From Desulfobacteraceae bacterium (lineage in GTDB: Bacteria; Desulfobacterota; DSM-4660; Desulfatiglandales; Desulfatiglandaceae): a stretch of DNA of 19,632 bases. The notes below the pieces were generated by a model. The model worked only from the letters and a program-made list of their open reading frames with translations, was not told the DNA's origin and searched no databases. Where the stretch lies: positions 1 through 19,632 of the forward strand of contig DQZA01000131.1 in assembly GCA_011042035.1 (NCBI GenBank). Direction: 5' to 3'. A program made the translations under genes and the position numbers. Below, piece by piece: positions 1 to 6,924 of this stretch (positions within the stretch are counted from its first letter, which is position 1; every line of letters starts with the position of its first letter).

Positions 1-1337
1 ACGTAAAATAGATAGATTAGTAGCCCAAAGATATCATTGAACGTAGACACAAATGGACCTGTGGCGAGGGCAGGATCAACACCTATCTTTTTGAAAAACA
101 ACGGAATGGCAGAACCTATAAGACCTGCATTAAGCATTACCGTGAGCAAGGCCAGCCCCACCACTGCCCCGAGCTCGTAGTTGCCCAACCAGGTCCCGAC
201 AATAAGACCCAGCAGTACCCCACATATTATTCCATTTCCCAAGGCAACTTTCAGCTCGGTGAAAAGTCTCTTGCCGGTTTTTATAAGGCTTATGTCACCC
301 GTAGCAAGCCCTCTTACTACTATGATGGCGGCCTGTTGGCCAGTATTCCCTCCCATTGCCATTATTACAGGGAAAAAGAAAGATAGGGCGATTATCTTTT
401 CCAGTGATGACTCAAACCTACTTATGACAAGCGCAGAAATAAATTCCCCCATGATACCACCTATTAGCCAAGGAAGCCTTGCCCTTGATATCTTTACTGC
501 TGATTCCTCGGTTATTTCCTGGTCCATGACACCTGCCATGCGCGTCATATCTTCGTCCACTTCATCCTCTATCACATCTATGACATCATCGTGAGTAATT
601 CGGCCAACGAGGCGATTTTGATCATCCACCACTGGAATATTGACCAGGTCATATCTCTTCACTAGTTGAATCACCTCTTCCTGATCAGCATGGACATTTA
701 CTGAAATAACTTCAGGATTCATTATCTCACTAATCTTCCGGTCCCTTGGCTCCACCAGCAGGTCTTTAAGCGAAACGACCCCTACCAAATGATCGTGATC
801 ATCCACCACCCAAAGGTAATAAAGGTTCTCGACTTCTTCACCCTTTTCCCGGATCACTTCGATGGCATCTTGAACCGTGGAATCAGCCTTTATGGCCACA
901 AACTCCAAGGCCATAATTCCGCCGGCTGTATCCTCGGGATACGGCAGTAGCTTCTCTATCTCTTCAGATACTTCCCCCCTTAATCCTTTTATGATTTCTC
1001 GTGCCCTCTCAACCGGTAAATCACCGATGACATCCGCTGCATCGTCCGATTCCAGTTCCTGGACAATCTCCCTCAGGGCCTTGTTGTCCAGATCCTCCAA
1101 CAGGCGTCCCTGCACAGGTGGCTCTATTTCAACAAGTACCTCTCCTGCCCCTTCGGGTTCCAGGATCTTAAATACAAACAACCGTTCATCATGATCCAAA
1201 TGCTCGATTAAGTCTGCCATATCAGCAGGGCGCAATTCGTCAATGAGCTTTGTGAGAGCCTCCTCATCGCCCTTTTCAATCAGAGATTTAACATCTCTGA
1301 TCAGTTTTTCATTGATTTGCCTCATTTCAACCGCCAT
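1..1337 (-). CDS. mgtE: Magnesium transporter MgtE (C-terminal end cut by window edge)
   Basis: MgtE-type inner-membrane Mg2+ channel; 445 residues are visible and only a few C-terminal residues are missing. Residues 1 to about 130 form the acidic helical N domain, with repeated patterns such as LRPADMADLIEHL and ELESDDAADVIGDLP. About 135-255 are two CBS domains. From about 285 on there are hydrophobic segments carrying the family signature MAMGGNTGQQA and a late STFNDIFG segment whose Asp435 matches the pore Asp of the family. In known MgtE proteins the N and CBS domains sense Mg2+ and gate the pore. The start at 1337 (MAVEMRQ) has AAAGG upstream; an in-frame ATG at 1325 is an alternative. 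It lies 14 nt after the DHH gene, so it is probably co-transcribed with it. This reading was translated by hand from the minus strand. Confidence 0.95.
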   Translation of the reverse strand, partial: MAVEMRQINEKLIRDVKSLIEKGDEEALTKLIDELRPADMADLIEHLDHDERLFVFKILEPEGAGEVLVEIEPPVQGRLLEDLDNKALREIVQELESDDAADVIGDLPVERAREIIKGLRGEVSEEIEKLLPYPEDTAGGIMALEFVAIKADSTVQDAIEVIREKGEEVENLYYLWVVDDHDHLVGVVSLKDLLVEPRDRKISEIMNPEVISVNVHADQEEVIQLVKRYDLVNIPVVDDQNRLVGRITHDDVIDVIEDEVDEDMTRMAGVMDQEITEESAVKISRARLPWLIGGIMGEFISALVISRFESSLEKIIALSFFFPVIMAMGGNTGQQAAIIVVRGLATGDISLIKTGKRLFTELKVALGNGIICGVLLGLIVGTWLGNYELGAVVGLALLTVMLNAGLIGSAIPLFFKKIGVDPALATGPFVSTFNDIFGLLIYLFY

Positions 1338-1351
1338 ATATAGCCTTTCCC

Positions 1352-2347
1352 TTAGAGCGCCCCACGGAAGGCATGTAATAGAAATTTCTCTATTTCGCTC
1401 CCCTTTGCCTCCTGCTCAATTATCTGAATGGGAACTTCAGCTCGCGCTGCCCCCTTATGCCCACCAGCACTCCCACCCATCTGTCCAAATATATTTTCTG
1501 CCAGCTTCCCCGCATTTCCCCTGAATCCCGCATTCCTGAAGATTACGATCAAGGTCTTGTTCCAGATCCCGGCCGTTATGCTCCATGTGGCCTCAGCAAG
1601 CTTCATAAAAAAGTCTGCAAGTATGACAAGGATATCCGGGTCTTGGACATCCCCCATATAAACGAATGCTGTGTTGTGCAAGATCCTCACCCTATCCATA
1701 GCGAGTTGATAGCTCGCAAGGGTTTTACGTGTCATCTCTGATGACTCAATTTTCTTGATGATGTTCATATTGGTGAACTGGTAAAGGTAACGAAATGCAT
1801 TTACGTCATTGGCCAGTGATTCCCTCACAAAATTATCGGTATCCGTCTTGATACCATAGAATAGGGCCGTGGCCAGCCGTGGAGAAGGCTTGATCTTGGC
1901 TGCCCTGAGATACTCGGTCATTATGGTGGAATTAGCCCCATACTCCACCTTGATGTCCACAAATTGCGCTCGTATATCAGGCCCTAGCGGATGATGGTCA
2001 ATGATGATATCAAATGGATAGTCAGCAAACTGTTCACTGTGATGTGGTTGCGAGTCTACGATTGCCCACTTGCTGATCTTTGATGGTCTTAATCTGGTAA
2101 TGGGCTGCTGGTCCATCCTTAAAAGTCGTGCAAAGGCCAGATTATCTGCTCGGCGTATCGGATTTATATGATAGATCCAAACCTTCTTGACCCTCCTCCA
2201 AAATAGCCGCTTTAGGGCCATGGCACTTGCCATGGAATCTGGGTCAGCATTTATGAGCACAGCCACCACGTCTTCCATGTTGACCAATTCCCAAAGCCGC
2301 TTAAGCTTCTCTATTGTAGGTGTAGATCTGGCAAAGGGATGGTCCAT
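1352..2347 (-). CDS. DHH/DHHA1-family phosphoesterase (NrnA-like)
   Basis: Predicted Mn2+-dependent phosphoesterase of the DHH superfamily, which includes nanoRNases, pAp phosphatases and cyclic-dinucleotide hydrolases; which substrate applies here cannot be told. Counting from the 2347 start (331 aa): motif I is INADPDSMASA at about 32-42, motif II is VDSQP at about 98, DHHP is at 117-120, GIKTDTD is at about 165-171, and the DHHA1 substrate-binding motif GGHKGAARAE is at about 295-304. Two starts are possible. ATG at 2347 overlaps the thiE stop as TGATG and has AGAGG five bases upstream. ATG at 2386 would add 13 residues, has GAGG four bases upstream and overlaps thiE by 40 nt. I prefer 2347 for the stop-start coupling. 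It sits between thiE and mgtE, with no obvious functional link to either. Confidence 0.88.
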   Translation of the reverse strand: MDHPFARSTPTIEKLKRLWELVNMEDVVAVLINADPDSMASAMALKRLFWRRVKKVWIYHINPIRRADNLAFARLLRMDQQPITRLRPSKISKWAIVDSQPHHSEQFADYPFDIIIDHHPLGPDIRAQFVDIKVEYGANSTIMTEYLRAAKIKPSPRLATALFYGIKTDTDNFVRESLANDVNAFRYLYQFTNMNIIKKIESSEMTRKTLASYQLAMDRVRILHNTAFVYMGDVQDPDILVILADFFMKLAEATWSITAGIWNKTLIVIFRNAGFRGNAGKLAENIFGQMGGSAGGHKGAARAEVPIQIIEQEAKGSEIEKFLLHAFRGAL

Positions 2348-2979
2348 CAATGCCTCTGCATTAGTTGTCTCTTTATCTCTTTGCATCTTTCCTCAATGTC
2401 ATCAGCCAGCAGAATATCTGAGATTACCGCAACCCTACTGCAACCGGCATTGATCACGCCAGAGAGGTTCTCCTTCTTAATACCTCCAATGGCAACATAT
2501 GGGATCGGGCAAATATCCTTTAGCTCGGCCAACAGCTCCAATCCCACCACTTCTTCTCTGTCCTCTTTTGTAGAAGTTTCAAAAATTGGTCCAAAACCAA
2601 TGTAATCCGCACCTGCCTCAACAGCCTTTTTCACTTGCCCCAAGGAATGGGTGGATACCCCTATGATCTTATTCCCTAGTAACGGCCTCGCATATTGAAT
2701 TGGAATGTCGTCTTGACCCAGATGGACACCGTCAGCATCCAATATTATGGCAAGATCCACATCATCATTGACAATAAAAGGCACGCCATGGTGGTGAGCA
2801 ATATCCTTGACCTTAAGGCCAAATTCCAGCTTCTCTCGTTTACTCATTTCCTTTTCCCGAAGCTGAATCACATCTGCCCCGCCAAGTATTTCAGCTTCCA
2901 CCATTTTCAATGGGTCTCTTCCTACAGACAATGAACCGGGCGTAAAACAATAAAGATGAATATCCTCAATAGACTTCAT
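2347..2979 (-). CDS. thiE: Thiamine-phosphate synthase ThiE
   Basis: Couples hydroxymethylpyrimidine diphosphate with thiazole phosphate to give thiamine phosphate; cytosolic TIM barrel. The 210 residues are typical for the family. Visible motifs in order: VIQLREKEMS (about 38-47, pyrophosphate/HMP binding), NDDVDLA (71-77), DGVHLGQDD (83-91), GVSTHS (107-112), DYIGFGPIFETSTK (125-138) and VAIGGI near the C-terminus. Three nucleotides separate the thi4 stop from this ATG (TAA TAG ATG). AAGGAG lies inside the end of thi4 about 12 nt upstream, so expression is probably coupled to thi4. Together the two genes give the thiazole branch and the joining step; HMP synthesis (ThiC, ThiD) is not in the window. 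Confidence 0.96.
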   Translation of the reverse strand: MKSIEDIHLYCFTPGSLSVGRDPLKMVEAEILGGADVIQLREKEMSKREKLEFGLKVKDIAHHHGVPFIVNDDVDLAIILDADGVHLGQDDIPIQYARPLLGNKIIGVSTHSLGQVKKAVEAGADYIGFGPIFETSTKEDREEVVGLELLAELKDICPIPYVAIGGIKKENLSGVINAGCSRVAVISDILLADDIEERCKEIKRQLMQRH

Positions 2980-2982
2980 CTA

Positions 2983-3771
2983 TTACCCCAACTCCTTGAT
3001 CAGTACCTCTGCTGCCTTTTTCCCAGACAAAAGCATTCCTCCAAATATGGGGCCCATACGGGGGCCACCAAACGCGTTGTTTGCCGCCATACCCACAACA
3101 TAGAGGCCGGGGAATACCTCTGCAGTATTCTCCACTGTGAACTGCTCACCTTTTTCGGCCCATAAAGGCATCTCCCCCACTACCTGTCCTGTCTTGGTAC
3201 GAAGTTTAACGTCCAATTTTCTCGCCACGATATGGCAGATGTCCGCAGGATGCCCTGTTCCATCTACCACGAATCTGGCCTCAATACCAAGGGGGTCAAC
3301 ATGAAGTCCAAGGCTTTCCACCGGAGACCAACTCACAACGAGGCCGCTCACCCGGGGACTGCCCTTTTCTTCTCGAAACAACACATCGGTGGCCTTGATG
3401 AGGTTAAAGACCCTGGTCCCTGCCTTCACACACTTGGAAATTAGGGTGGATGTAGCCTCAACACTATCCATGGTAAAGTAGCCTCCACCCTTGTCAGCTG
3501 TCCTTATACCCAGCTCCTCCACCACCTCGAGGGCATCTTTCTGGACCACAATTTCATTAAACATCATGCCTCCACCCCACATTCCTCCACCAGGGGCAAG
3601 TTTTGACTCAAAAACTGCAGCCTTAAGCCCTGCTTTCCCCAAGTAATAGCCAGCGACAAGGTTTGCTGGCCCTGCACCCACAAGTGCTACATCCAGACTT
3701 AAAGAGCCCAACAACTTTTCAGTGTATCCTTCAATAATCCGTTTCGAAATTCCAGTGTCGCTCAAAAGCAT
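2983..3771 (-). CDS. thi4: Thiazole synthase, Thi4 family (sulfide-type)
   Basis: FAD/NAD-fold protein of the Thi4 family, which makes the adenylated thiazole of thiamine from NAD and glycine. 262 residues, typical of prokaryotic Thi4. The dinucleotide motif VGAGPAN is at 31-37, followed by the Gly-rich APGGGMWGGGMM at 59-70, LHVDPLGI around 156-163, VVDGTGH at 168-174 and GGPRMGPIFGGMLLSG near the end. Asp159 and His174 are 15 residues apart; from memory this matches the iron-binding Asp/His pair of methanogen Thi4, which takes sulfur from free sulfide rather than from its own Cys. The residue before Gly-His is Thr, not the Cys of the plant enzyme. ATG at 3771 has GGAGG nine bases upstream. 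First gene after promoter 3862-3889; thiE follows. Confidence 0.93.
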   Translation of the reverse strand: MLLSDTGISKRIIEGYTEKLLGSLSLDVALVGAGPANLVAGYYLGKAGLKAAVFESKLAPGGGMWGGGMMFNEIVVQKDALEVVEELGIRTADKGGGYFTMDSVEATSTLISKCVKAGTRVFNLIKATDVLFREEKGSPRVSGLVVSWSPVESLGLHVDPLGIEARFVVDGTGHPADICHIVARKLDVKLRTKTGQVVGEMPLWAEKGEQFTVENTAEVFPGLYVVGMAANNAFGGPRMGPIFGGMLLSGKKAAEVLIKELG

Positions 3772-3818
3772 TTCCGTGACCTCCGTTTATAACGTAAATT
3801 ACCTAGTTCTCAACAACA

Positions 3819-3852
3819 GCCTATATTAGGCATTGCGTAGGTATTAACGCAA
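3819..3852 (-). promoter_or_regulatory. Two tandem hairpins in the thi4 leader
   Basis: The predicted thi4 leader starts with a 6-bp perfect stem (arms 3833-3838 and 3847-3852, TTGCGT/ACGCAA, 8-nt loop). A 5-bp stem follows (arms 3819-3823 and 3827-3831, GCCTA/TAGGC, 3-nt loop). No THI-box motif of the TPP riboswitch was recognised. Whether these stems regulate translation, stabilise the mRNA or mean nothing cannot be told. Confidence 0.4.
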
Positions 3853-3861
3853 ATTTTTAGG

Positions 3862-3889
3862 ATAATCAAATTCGTCTACTGCCTGTCAA
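3862..3889 (-). promoter_or_regulatory. Sigma-70-type promoter of the thi4-thiE-DHH-mgtE operon
   Basis: On the minus strand a perfect -35 box TTGACA (3884-3889) is followed by a 16-nt spacer and GATTAT (3862-3867, 4 of 6 to TATAAT). Transcription would start near 3855, leaving a leader of about 84 nt before the thi4 ATG. It lies in the 147-nt gap downstream of the sugar-isomerase gene, so the thiamine operon need not depend on readthrough. Confidence 0.6.
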
Positions 3890-3918
3890 CCAAATATCTT
3901 CTTTCGGCAAAATAAGTG

Positions 3919-4716
3919 TTACCACGGCCAGTTATCCTCAAGCCATTTGAGGCTTGGCAAAAGATCTTCTTCTCTATGAGGTTCGAGGGTAATAATGGGT
4001 GGCTCCGTGAAATGATCCCTTAGCCATTTAAATACAAAATTGAAATCAATTGTCCCGCTGCCAATCGCCTTATGCTGGTCAGCCTTACCGTTATTGTCGT
4101 GGAGGTGAAGTTGGCCCACAAAACGGCCAAGTATAGAAAGCCACTCTTCTAGTCGAGCCTGGGAAAAGGCTGCCTGGTGGCCTATGTCCAGACAAAATTT
4201 TATGCCTGAGGCTCCAAGCTCCTCAAATAGTGGTAGGAGGTATGATGGATGCTCTTCAAATACGTTTTCAAGGCATACCATGGTATCTTGACCTGAAACG
4301 GCCCCTGCTACCCATTGCCAGGTAGCCAGACTATTTTCAAACCAAACCTCCTTTACAAACCCATAGCGCTTCTGTTCATAGCCTGCATGGAGCACTATTG
4401 AAGTAGGCTCAAAAATCTCTGCAATCCTTATCACATCCTCAAACCGCTTCATGGTCAAAGCCCTTACTTCAGGATCAGGAGAGCCCGGCGACATATCAAT
4501 AAATGGGCCATGAAGTGTTACCCGCAGCCCTGCATCTGAAAATATTCTCTTCACAACCCGGAACCGCTCCATATCAGTTCCCTGCAGTGTTTGGGCATCA
4601 AGGCCAATTTCCGCGTTAAGACCGTGGCTAACAAAGGCTGACAAATAATCCTGCGAAAGCATGGCAAATGGGATGCTCACATAAACGAGCCTCTTTATGT
4701 GTTCTATATCTGCCAT
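3919..4716 (-). CDS. Sugar phosphate isomerase/epimerase-like TIM barrel protein
   Basis: 265-residue protein of the xylose-isomerase-like TIM-barrel superfamily (AP endonuclease family 2 fold). The usual metal-binding strand ends are visible in order: LHGPFIDMSPG (about 78-88), IVLHAGYEQKRYG, CLENVFEEH, FCLDIGHQAAF, QLHLHDNNG with a following GSGTIDF, and ITLEPH near the C-terminus. These His/Glu/Asp residues normally hold a divalent metal. Members isomerise or epimerise sugars, cleave abasic DNA or act on inositols; the substrate here is unknown. ATG at 4716 follows the DUF3047 stop by 10 nt, with only a weak AGG upstream, which suggests coupling to that gene. The gap after it carries the thi4 promoter, so it is probably the last gene of its own short unit. 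Confidence 0.85.
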   Translation of the reverse strand: MADIEHIKRLVYVSIPFAMLSQDYLSAFVSHGLNAEIGLDAQTLQGTDMERFRVVKRIFSDAGLRVTLHGPFIDMSPGSPDPEVRALTMKRFEDVIRIAEIFEPTSIVLHAGYEQKRYGFVKEVWFENSLATWQWVAGAVSGQDTMVCLENVFEEHPSYLLPLFEELGASGIKFCLDIGHQAAFSQARLEEWLSILGRFVGQLHLHDNNGKADQHKAIGSGTIDFNFVFKWLRDHFTEPPIITLEPHREEDLLPSLKWLEDNWPW

Positions 4717-4726
4717 TTGTTGTTAC

Positions 4727-5407
4727 CTATTGTGCCTTTTCCATCACAATATCATCGTAGGCGGCGATAGCCTCTTTCTTAGTGTTATCCGAATCTGTCA
4801 TAAGACCAATGAGCTTGATATTTTTTAATTTCTTGCCCCAAAATTTCTGGTAATCATCCCTTACGTTGACCTTCTCTTCTATCCACTGGTTCAGCGGCGA
4901 GTTCTTGTTTTCCAGGACTATTATCTTCGTCTCCGAGGCATACGGACTTTTTGTAACATAGCCTTTTGGAAGGTCGCTTGCACTCCACACGTACTTTATG
5001 GCCCTGGGATTCCATTTCTTCCATGTGGGAAATACCACATATATAGCTGCAGGGCTGTCCCCCGTCTCCTTGTATCTCTCATCTCCGCCCTCGCATAGCT
5101 TATCTACACGCCACCTCCATGTTATCACCTGAAAATCCTTAAGCTCAATCTCTATCTCTTTGCCCAGTTGGATCGCCTCTCCCCTTGAATGGGCCAGCAA
5201 ATAGGCGTTGTCTTCCTCAACCACCACACGATATACTGCCCTGGCCTTTTCTGTGAGATCCTCATTTCGCAATCTCCAGCCTTGGGGGAGCTTCCCTTCA
5301 TCGCTCTTATTAAACCGATCCACTACCAGTTGCTGGCCAGCAAAACAGAAACCTGGCAAAGCTAATACCATTATTAATAGTAAAACCGATTTGATGTTAT
5401 TTCTCAT
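4727..5407 (-). CDS. Exported DUF3047-family protein
   Basis: 226 residues starting with a signal peptide: MRNNIK, then a hydrophobic stretch to about residue 20 and an FCFAGQ cleavage region, so it is probably periplasmic. The rest resembles DUF3047: an N-terminal VDRFNKSDEGKLPQGWR, then ITWRWRVDKL, a DSPAAIYVVFP strand, IKYVWSASDLPKG and a C-terminal LIGLMTDSDNT...AAYDDIVM. The pattern suggests a beta-sandwich, lectin-like fold. No enzymatic function is established for the family as far as I recall. The start at 5407 has GGAGGGG upstream. It is followed by the TIM-barrel gene after 10 nt, so the two may act together, perhaps on carbohydrate; that is inference from position only. Confidence 0.85.
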   Translation of the reverse strand: MRNNIKSVLLLIMVLALPGFCFAGQQLVVDRFNKSDEGKLPQGWRLRNEDLTEKARAVYRVVVEEDNAYLLAHSRGEAIQLGKEIEIELKDFQVITWRWRVDKLCEGGDERYKETGDSPAAIYVVFPTWKKWNPRAIKYVWSASDLPKGYVTKSPYASETKIIVLENKNSPLNQWIEEKVNVRDDYQKFWGKKLKNIKLIGLMTDSDNTKKEAIAAYDDIVMEKAQ

Positions 5408-5451
5408 GACCTAACCCCTCCCGTGGCCTAAAAGTTGCTTGATACCATGCA

Positions 5452-5499
5452 AGTAATTGACTTAATCCAAGCCCACAGGTATATTTTCAGTCAATTACT
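5452..5499 (+). promoter_or_regulatory. Plus-strand promoter flanked by an 11-bp perfect inverted repeat
   Basis: AGTAATTGACT at 5452-5462 is repeated exactly in inverted form as AGTCAATTACT at 5489-5499, with 26 nt between. The left arm contains a -35 box TTGACT (5457-5462). After a 17-nt spacer comes TATATT (5480-5485, 5 of 6), so a plus-strand start near 5492 falls inside the right arm. The arms therefore bracket the core promoter, as expected of an operator for a dimeric or looping repressor. The right arm also gives TTGACT on the minus strand towards the DUF3047 gene, but no good -10 follows it. Confidence 0.55.
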
Positions 5500-5534
5500 C
5501 CGTTGAATATTTTTTATTGAACTCAGAATATCTA

Positions 5535-5572
5535 ACTGGTGCCCATCCACAAATAAGATTTTGGGCACTAGT
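5535..5572. repeat. Hairpin with 11-nt arms in the 5731-gene leader
   Basis: ACTGGTGCCCA at 5535-5545 and TGGGCACTAGT at 5562-5572 are inverted copies with one mismatch (10 of 11), separated by 16 nt. There is no T-run after it. It sits between the promoter at 5452-5499 and the long palindrome at 5575-5715. Confidence 0.6.
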
Positions 5573-5574
5573 GA

Positions 5575-5715
5575 GTTTCCAATCCATAAATGAGAATTTT
5601 TGTGCAAGATCAAGAAAATCAAGGGATTACGCGGAGGCGTACTGTAGTACGCCGCACAAGGAATCCCGCAGATTGACGCAGATATTGCGCAAAAAGGCCA
5701 TTTATGGATGGAAAC
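5575..5715. repeat. 141-bp imperfect palindrome (large hairpin-forming element)
   Basis: The left arm begins GTTTCCAATCCATAAATG (5575-5592) and the right arm ends with CATTTATGGATGGAAAC (to 5715), its inverted copy apart from one indel. Pairing continues inward imperfectly through TTTTTGTGCAA / TTGCGCAAAAA and GGGATT / AATCCC. It ends in a perfect 7-bp stem GGCGTAC-TGTA-GTACGCC at 5636-5653, exactly at the centre. No open reading frame within it looks coding. It resembles dispersed palindromic repeats of bacterial genomes (REP or MITE-like), but with one copy in view this is not shown. It ends 15 nt before the ATG of the downstream gene. Confidence 0.75.
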
Positions 5716-5730
5716 TAACTGTATTTTGTT

Positions 5731-6090
5731 ATGAAAAAAACGCTTCTTCCCCCCTTGTGTTCAGGGCTTGTAATACCAGGATTGGGCCAAGTACTCAACC
5801 ATCATCTTAAAAAAGGCCTCCTATTGTTACTAGTAACCCTGGTACTCTTTATCTCCCTTATTGTACACCTCTACGGCATTGTCAAATTCATCGTAGAAAA
5901 TCCCCAGGCTTATTCCCTGGACCCAGATGGTATCATGAGGGCCTTCAAGGTGCATCAGCCGTGGTTCCTTTACATCATTGTGGCCCTTTTTTCCATCACG
6001 TGGATCTATTCTGTTGTGGATGCCCTGGTATATGGGATAAAACTTGACAGGCAGGAAAAGAAATCAAGCAATGAGAGCTTATCTAATTGA
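5731..6090 (+). CDS. Small two-helix membrane protein with IPGLGQ motif
   Basis: 119 residues. IPGLGQVLNHHLKKG at about 15-29 is a motif common in small TM2/DUF5683-like membrane proteins. It is followed by a hydrophobic helix at about 30-50 and a second at about 78-102, then a charged tail. Function unknown. No Shine-Dalgarno sequence is visible before ATG 5731 and an in-frame TAA lies at 5716-5718, so the start cannot move upstream to a usual codon. The likely promoter at 5452-5499 would give a leader of about 240 nt that contains the large palindrome. It overlaps the next gene by 20 nt. Confidence 0.7.
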   Translation: MKKTLLPPLCSGLVIPGLGQVLNHHLKKGLLLLLVTLVLFISLIVHLYGIVKFIVENPQAYSLDPDGIMRAFKVHQPWFLYIIVALFSITWIYSVVDALVYGIKLDRQEKKSSNESLSN

Positions 6091-6403
6091 TGAAATATCC
6101 CGCGCGGATATGAAGAAAATCACACAATTTCTAGCACAAAACGCCATAAGATCTTCTCTGAGTAAGATATTTTGGGTAAAAATCCCTGACGATCTTCTCA
6201 GTCCAACCCAATATGCACATCATGAATGCCAACCCCATGTTTTTGCGGTAGAGCTGGGAGACCATTGGGTAAAATTGGAATTCTTTGTTCGGAGTTTAAA
6301 GACCATGCGTTGCACCTGCCCAGGTTATTGTACCGAGGGGCAGCGCAATTATGTAATAAATTTTGCCCACACCATGATCCAGCAATTGGGCATTAGGACC
6401 TGA
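6071..6403 (+). CDS. Conserved hypothetical protein with CxCxxxC motif
   Basis: 110 residues counted from ATG 6071 (MRAYLIDEIS), which has AGGAAAAG upstream and overlaps the previous gene by 20 nt. An in-frame ATG at 6044 would add nine residues that look unlike a protein start. The protein is soluble, with alternating helices and strands, a QPHVFAVELGDHWVKLEFFVRS middle part split by charged residues, and a cysteine motif MRCTCPGYC (Cys81, Cys83, Cys87) plus Cys53. I recall very similar short proteins in Desulfobacterota but know no function. The cysteines could bind a metal or form a redox pair; this is inference. Its end overlaps the convergent lipoprotein gene by 11 bp. Confidence 0.75.
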   Translation: MRAYLIDEISRADMKKITQFLAQNAIRSSLSKIFWVKIPDDLLSPTQYAHHECQPHVFAVELGDHWVKLEFFVRSLKTMRCTCPGYCTEGQRNYVINFAHTMIQQLGIRT

Positions 6404-6791
6404 CAAGCACCTGCCTTATCTTTTCCTTTATTACGTTGGAAGCCTCCTCATCGCCGAATATACCAACACGGATAGCAACCTTTGTCTCCTTTGAGGATTT
6501 GTACTTTACCTTTATTCGGATTGGCTTTCCGTCGGCCCGCTTTGCCTCGATGGTGCCTGCAGTGAGATCATGGGCAGATTTAATCAGGCGTAGCCCCATT
6601 TCGTCCACTGCTTTGAGACATCCTTCCCATGTCTCCATAAAAGGCGCCTCATAGATAACCGTAAGAACACCATTGTGATATTTGTACCCCCCGACTCCAG
6701 CAGCCGTACCAGCCGCAAAAAAACCAAGATATACACAACTTGTCAACATAACAGAGATAACTGCCAAGACGGCCAGCTTAACTTTTACCAT
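6393..6791 (-). CDS. DUF3568-family lipoprotein
   Basis: 132 residues from ATG 6791 (MVKVKLAV), preceded by a strong GAGGGGTG about six bases upstream. The longer in-frame start at 6824 has no comparable site and would spoil the signal peptide. The signal sequence ends in the lipobox LTSC (Cys19), so the mature protein should be lipid-anchored. After a Gly/Ala-rich segment comes the DUF3568 pattern: YEAPFMETWEGCLKAVDEMG, GTIEAKRADGKPIRIKVK and VAIRVGIFGDEEASN. Function unknown. It faces away from ileS-lspA-lgt, whose lspA and lgt products would process it. Promoter at 6881-6909. Confidence 0.85.
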   Translation of the reverse strand: MVKVKLAVLAVISVMLTSCVYLGFFAAGTAAGVGGYKYHNGVLTVIYEAPFMETWEGCLKAVDEMGLRLIKSAHDLTAGTIEAKRADGKPIRIKVKYKSSKETKVAIRVGIFGDEEASNVIKEKIRQVLVRS

Positions 6792-6880
6792 GGTTTCACC
6801 CCTCTTCTCAGATTTGCTGATCACACAATTGGTGCCCCTTTTGTCTCATCCTGAACGGGAAAAGCCGCGAATGTAATTCC

Positions 6881-6909
6881 TTAATACTTCTAATACCTCC
6901 CCATGTCAA
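6881..6909 (-). promoter_or_regulatory. Sigma-70-type promoter of the DUF3568 gene
   Basis: On the minus strand TTGACA (6904-6909) is followed by a 17-nt spacer and TATTAA (6881-6886, 4 of 6). Transcription would start near 6874, about 83 nt before the ATG at 6791. Confidence 0.55.
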
Positions 6910-6924
6910 CGCCTTACATTGGGT

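Noticed and set aside
181..1524. Plus-strand open frames opposite mgtE and the DHH gene
   Set aside because: Ser/Pro-rich shadows of the minus-strand mgtE and DHH frames.
3772..3918. TPP riboswitch upstream of thi4
   Set aside because: No conserved THI-box sequence was found on the minus strand; only two small stems. A covariance search could overturn this.
5517..5810. Plus-strand open frame of 97 codons across the palindrome
   Set aside because: It runs through the inverted repeat and overlaps the 5731 gene in another frame; the product looks random. The repeat structure explains the region better.
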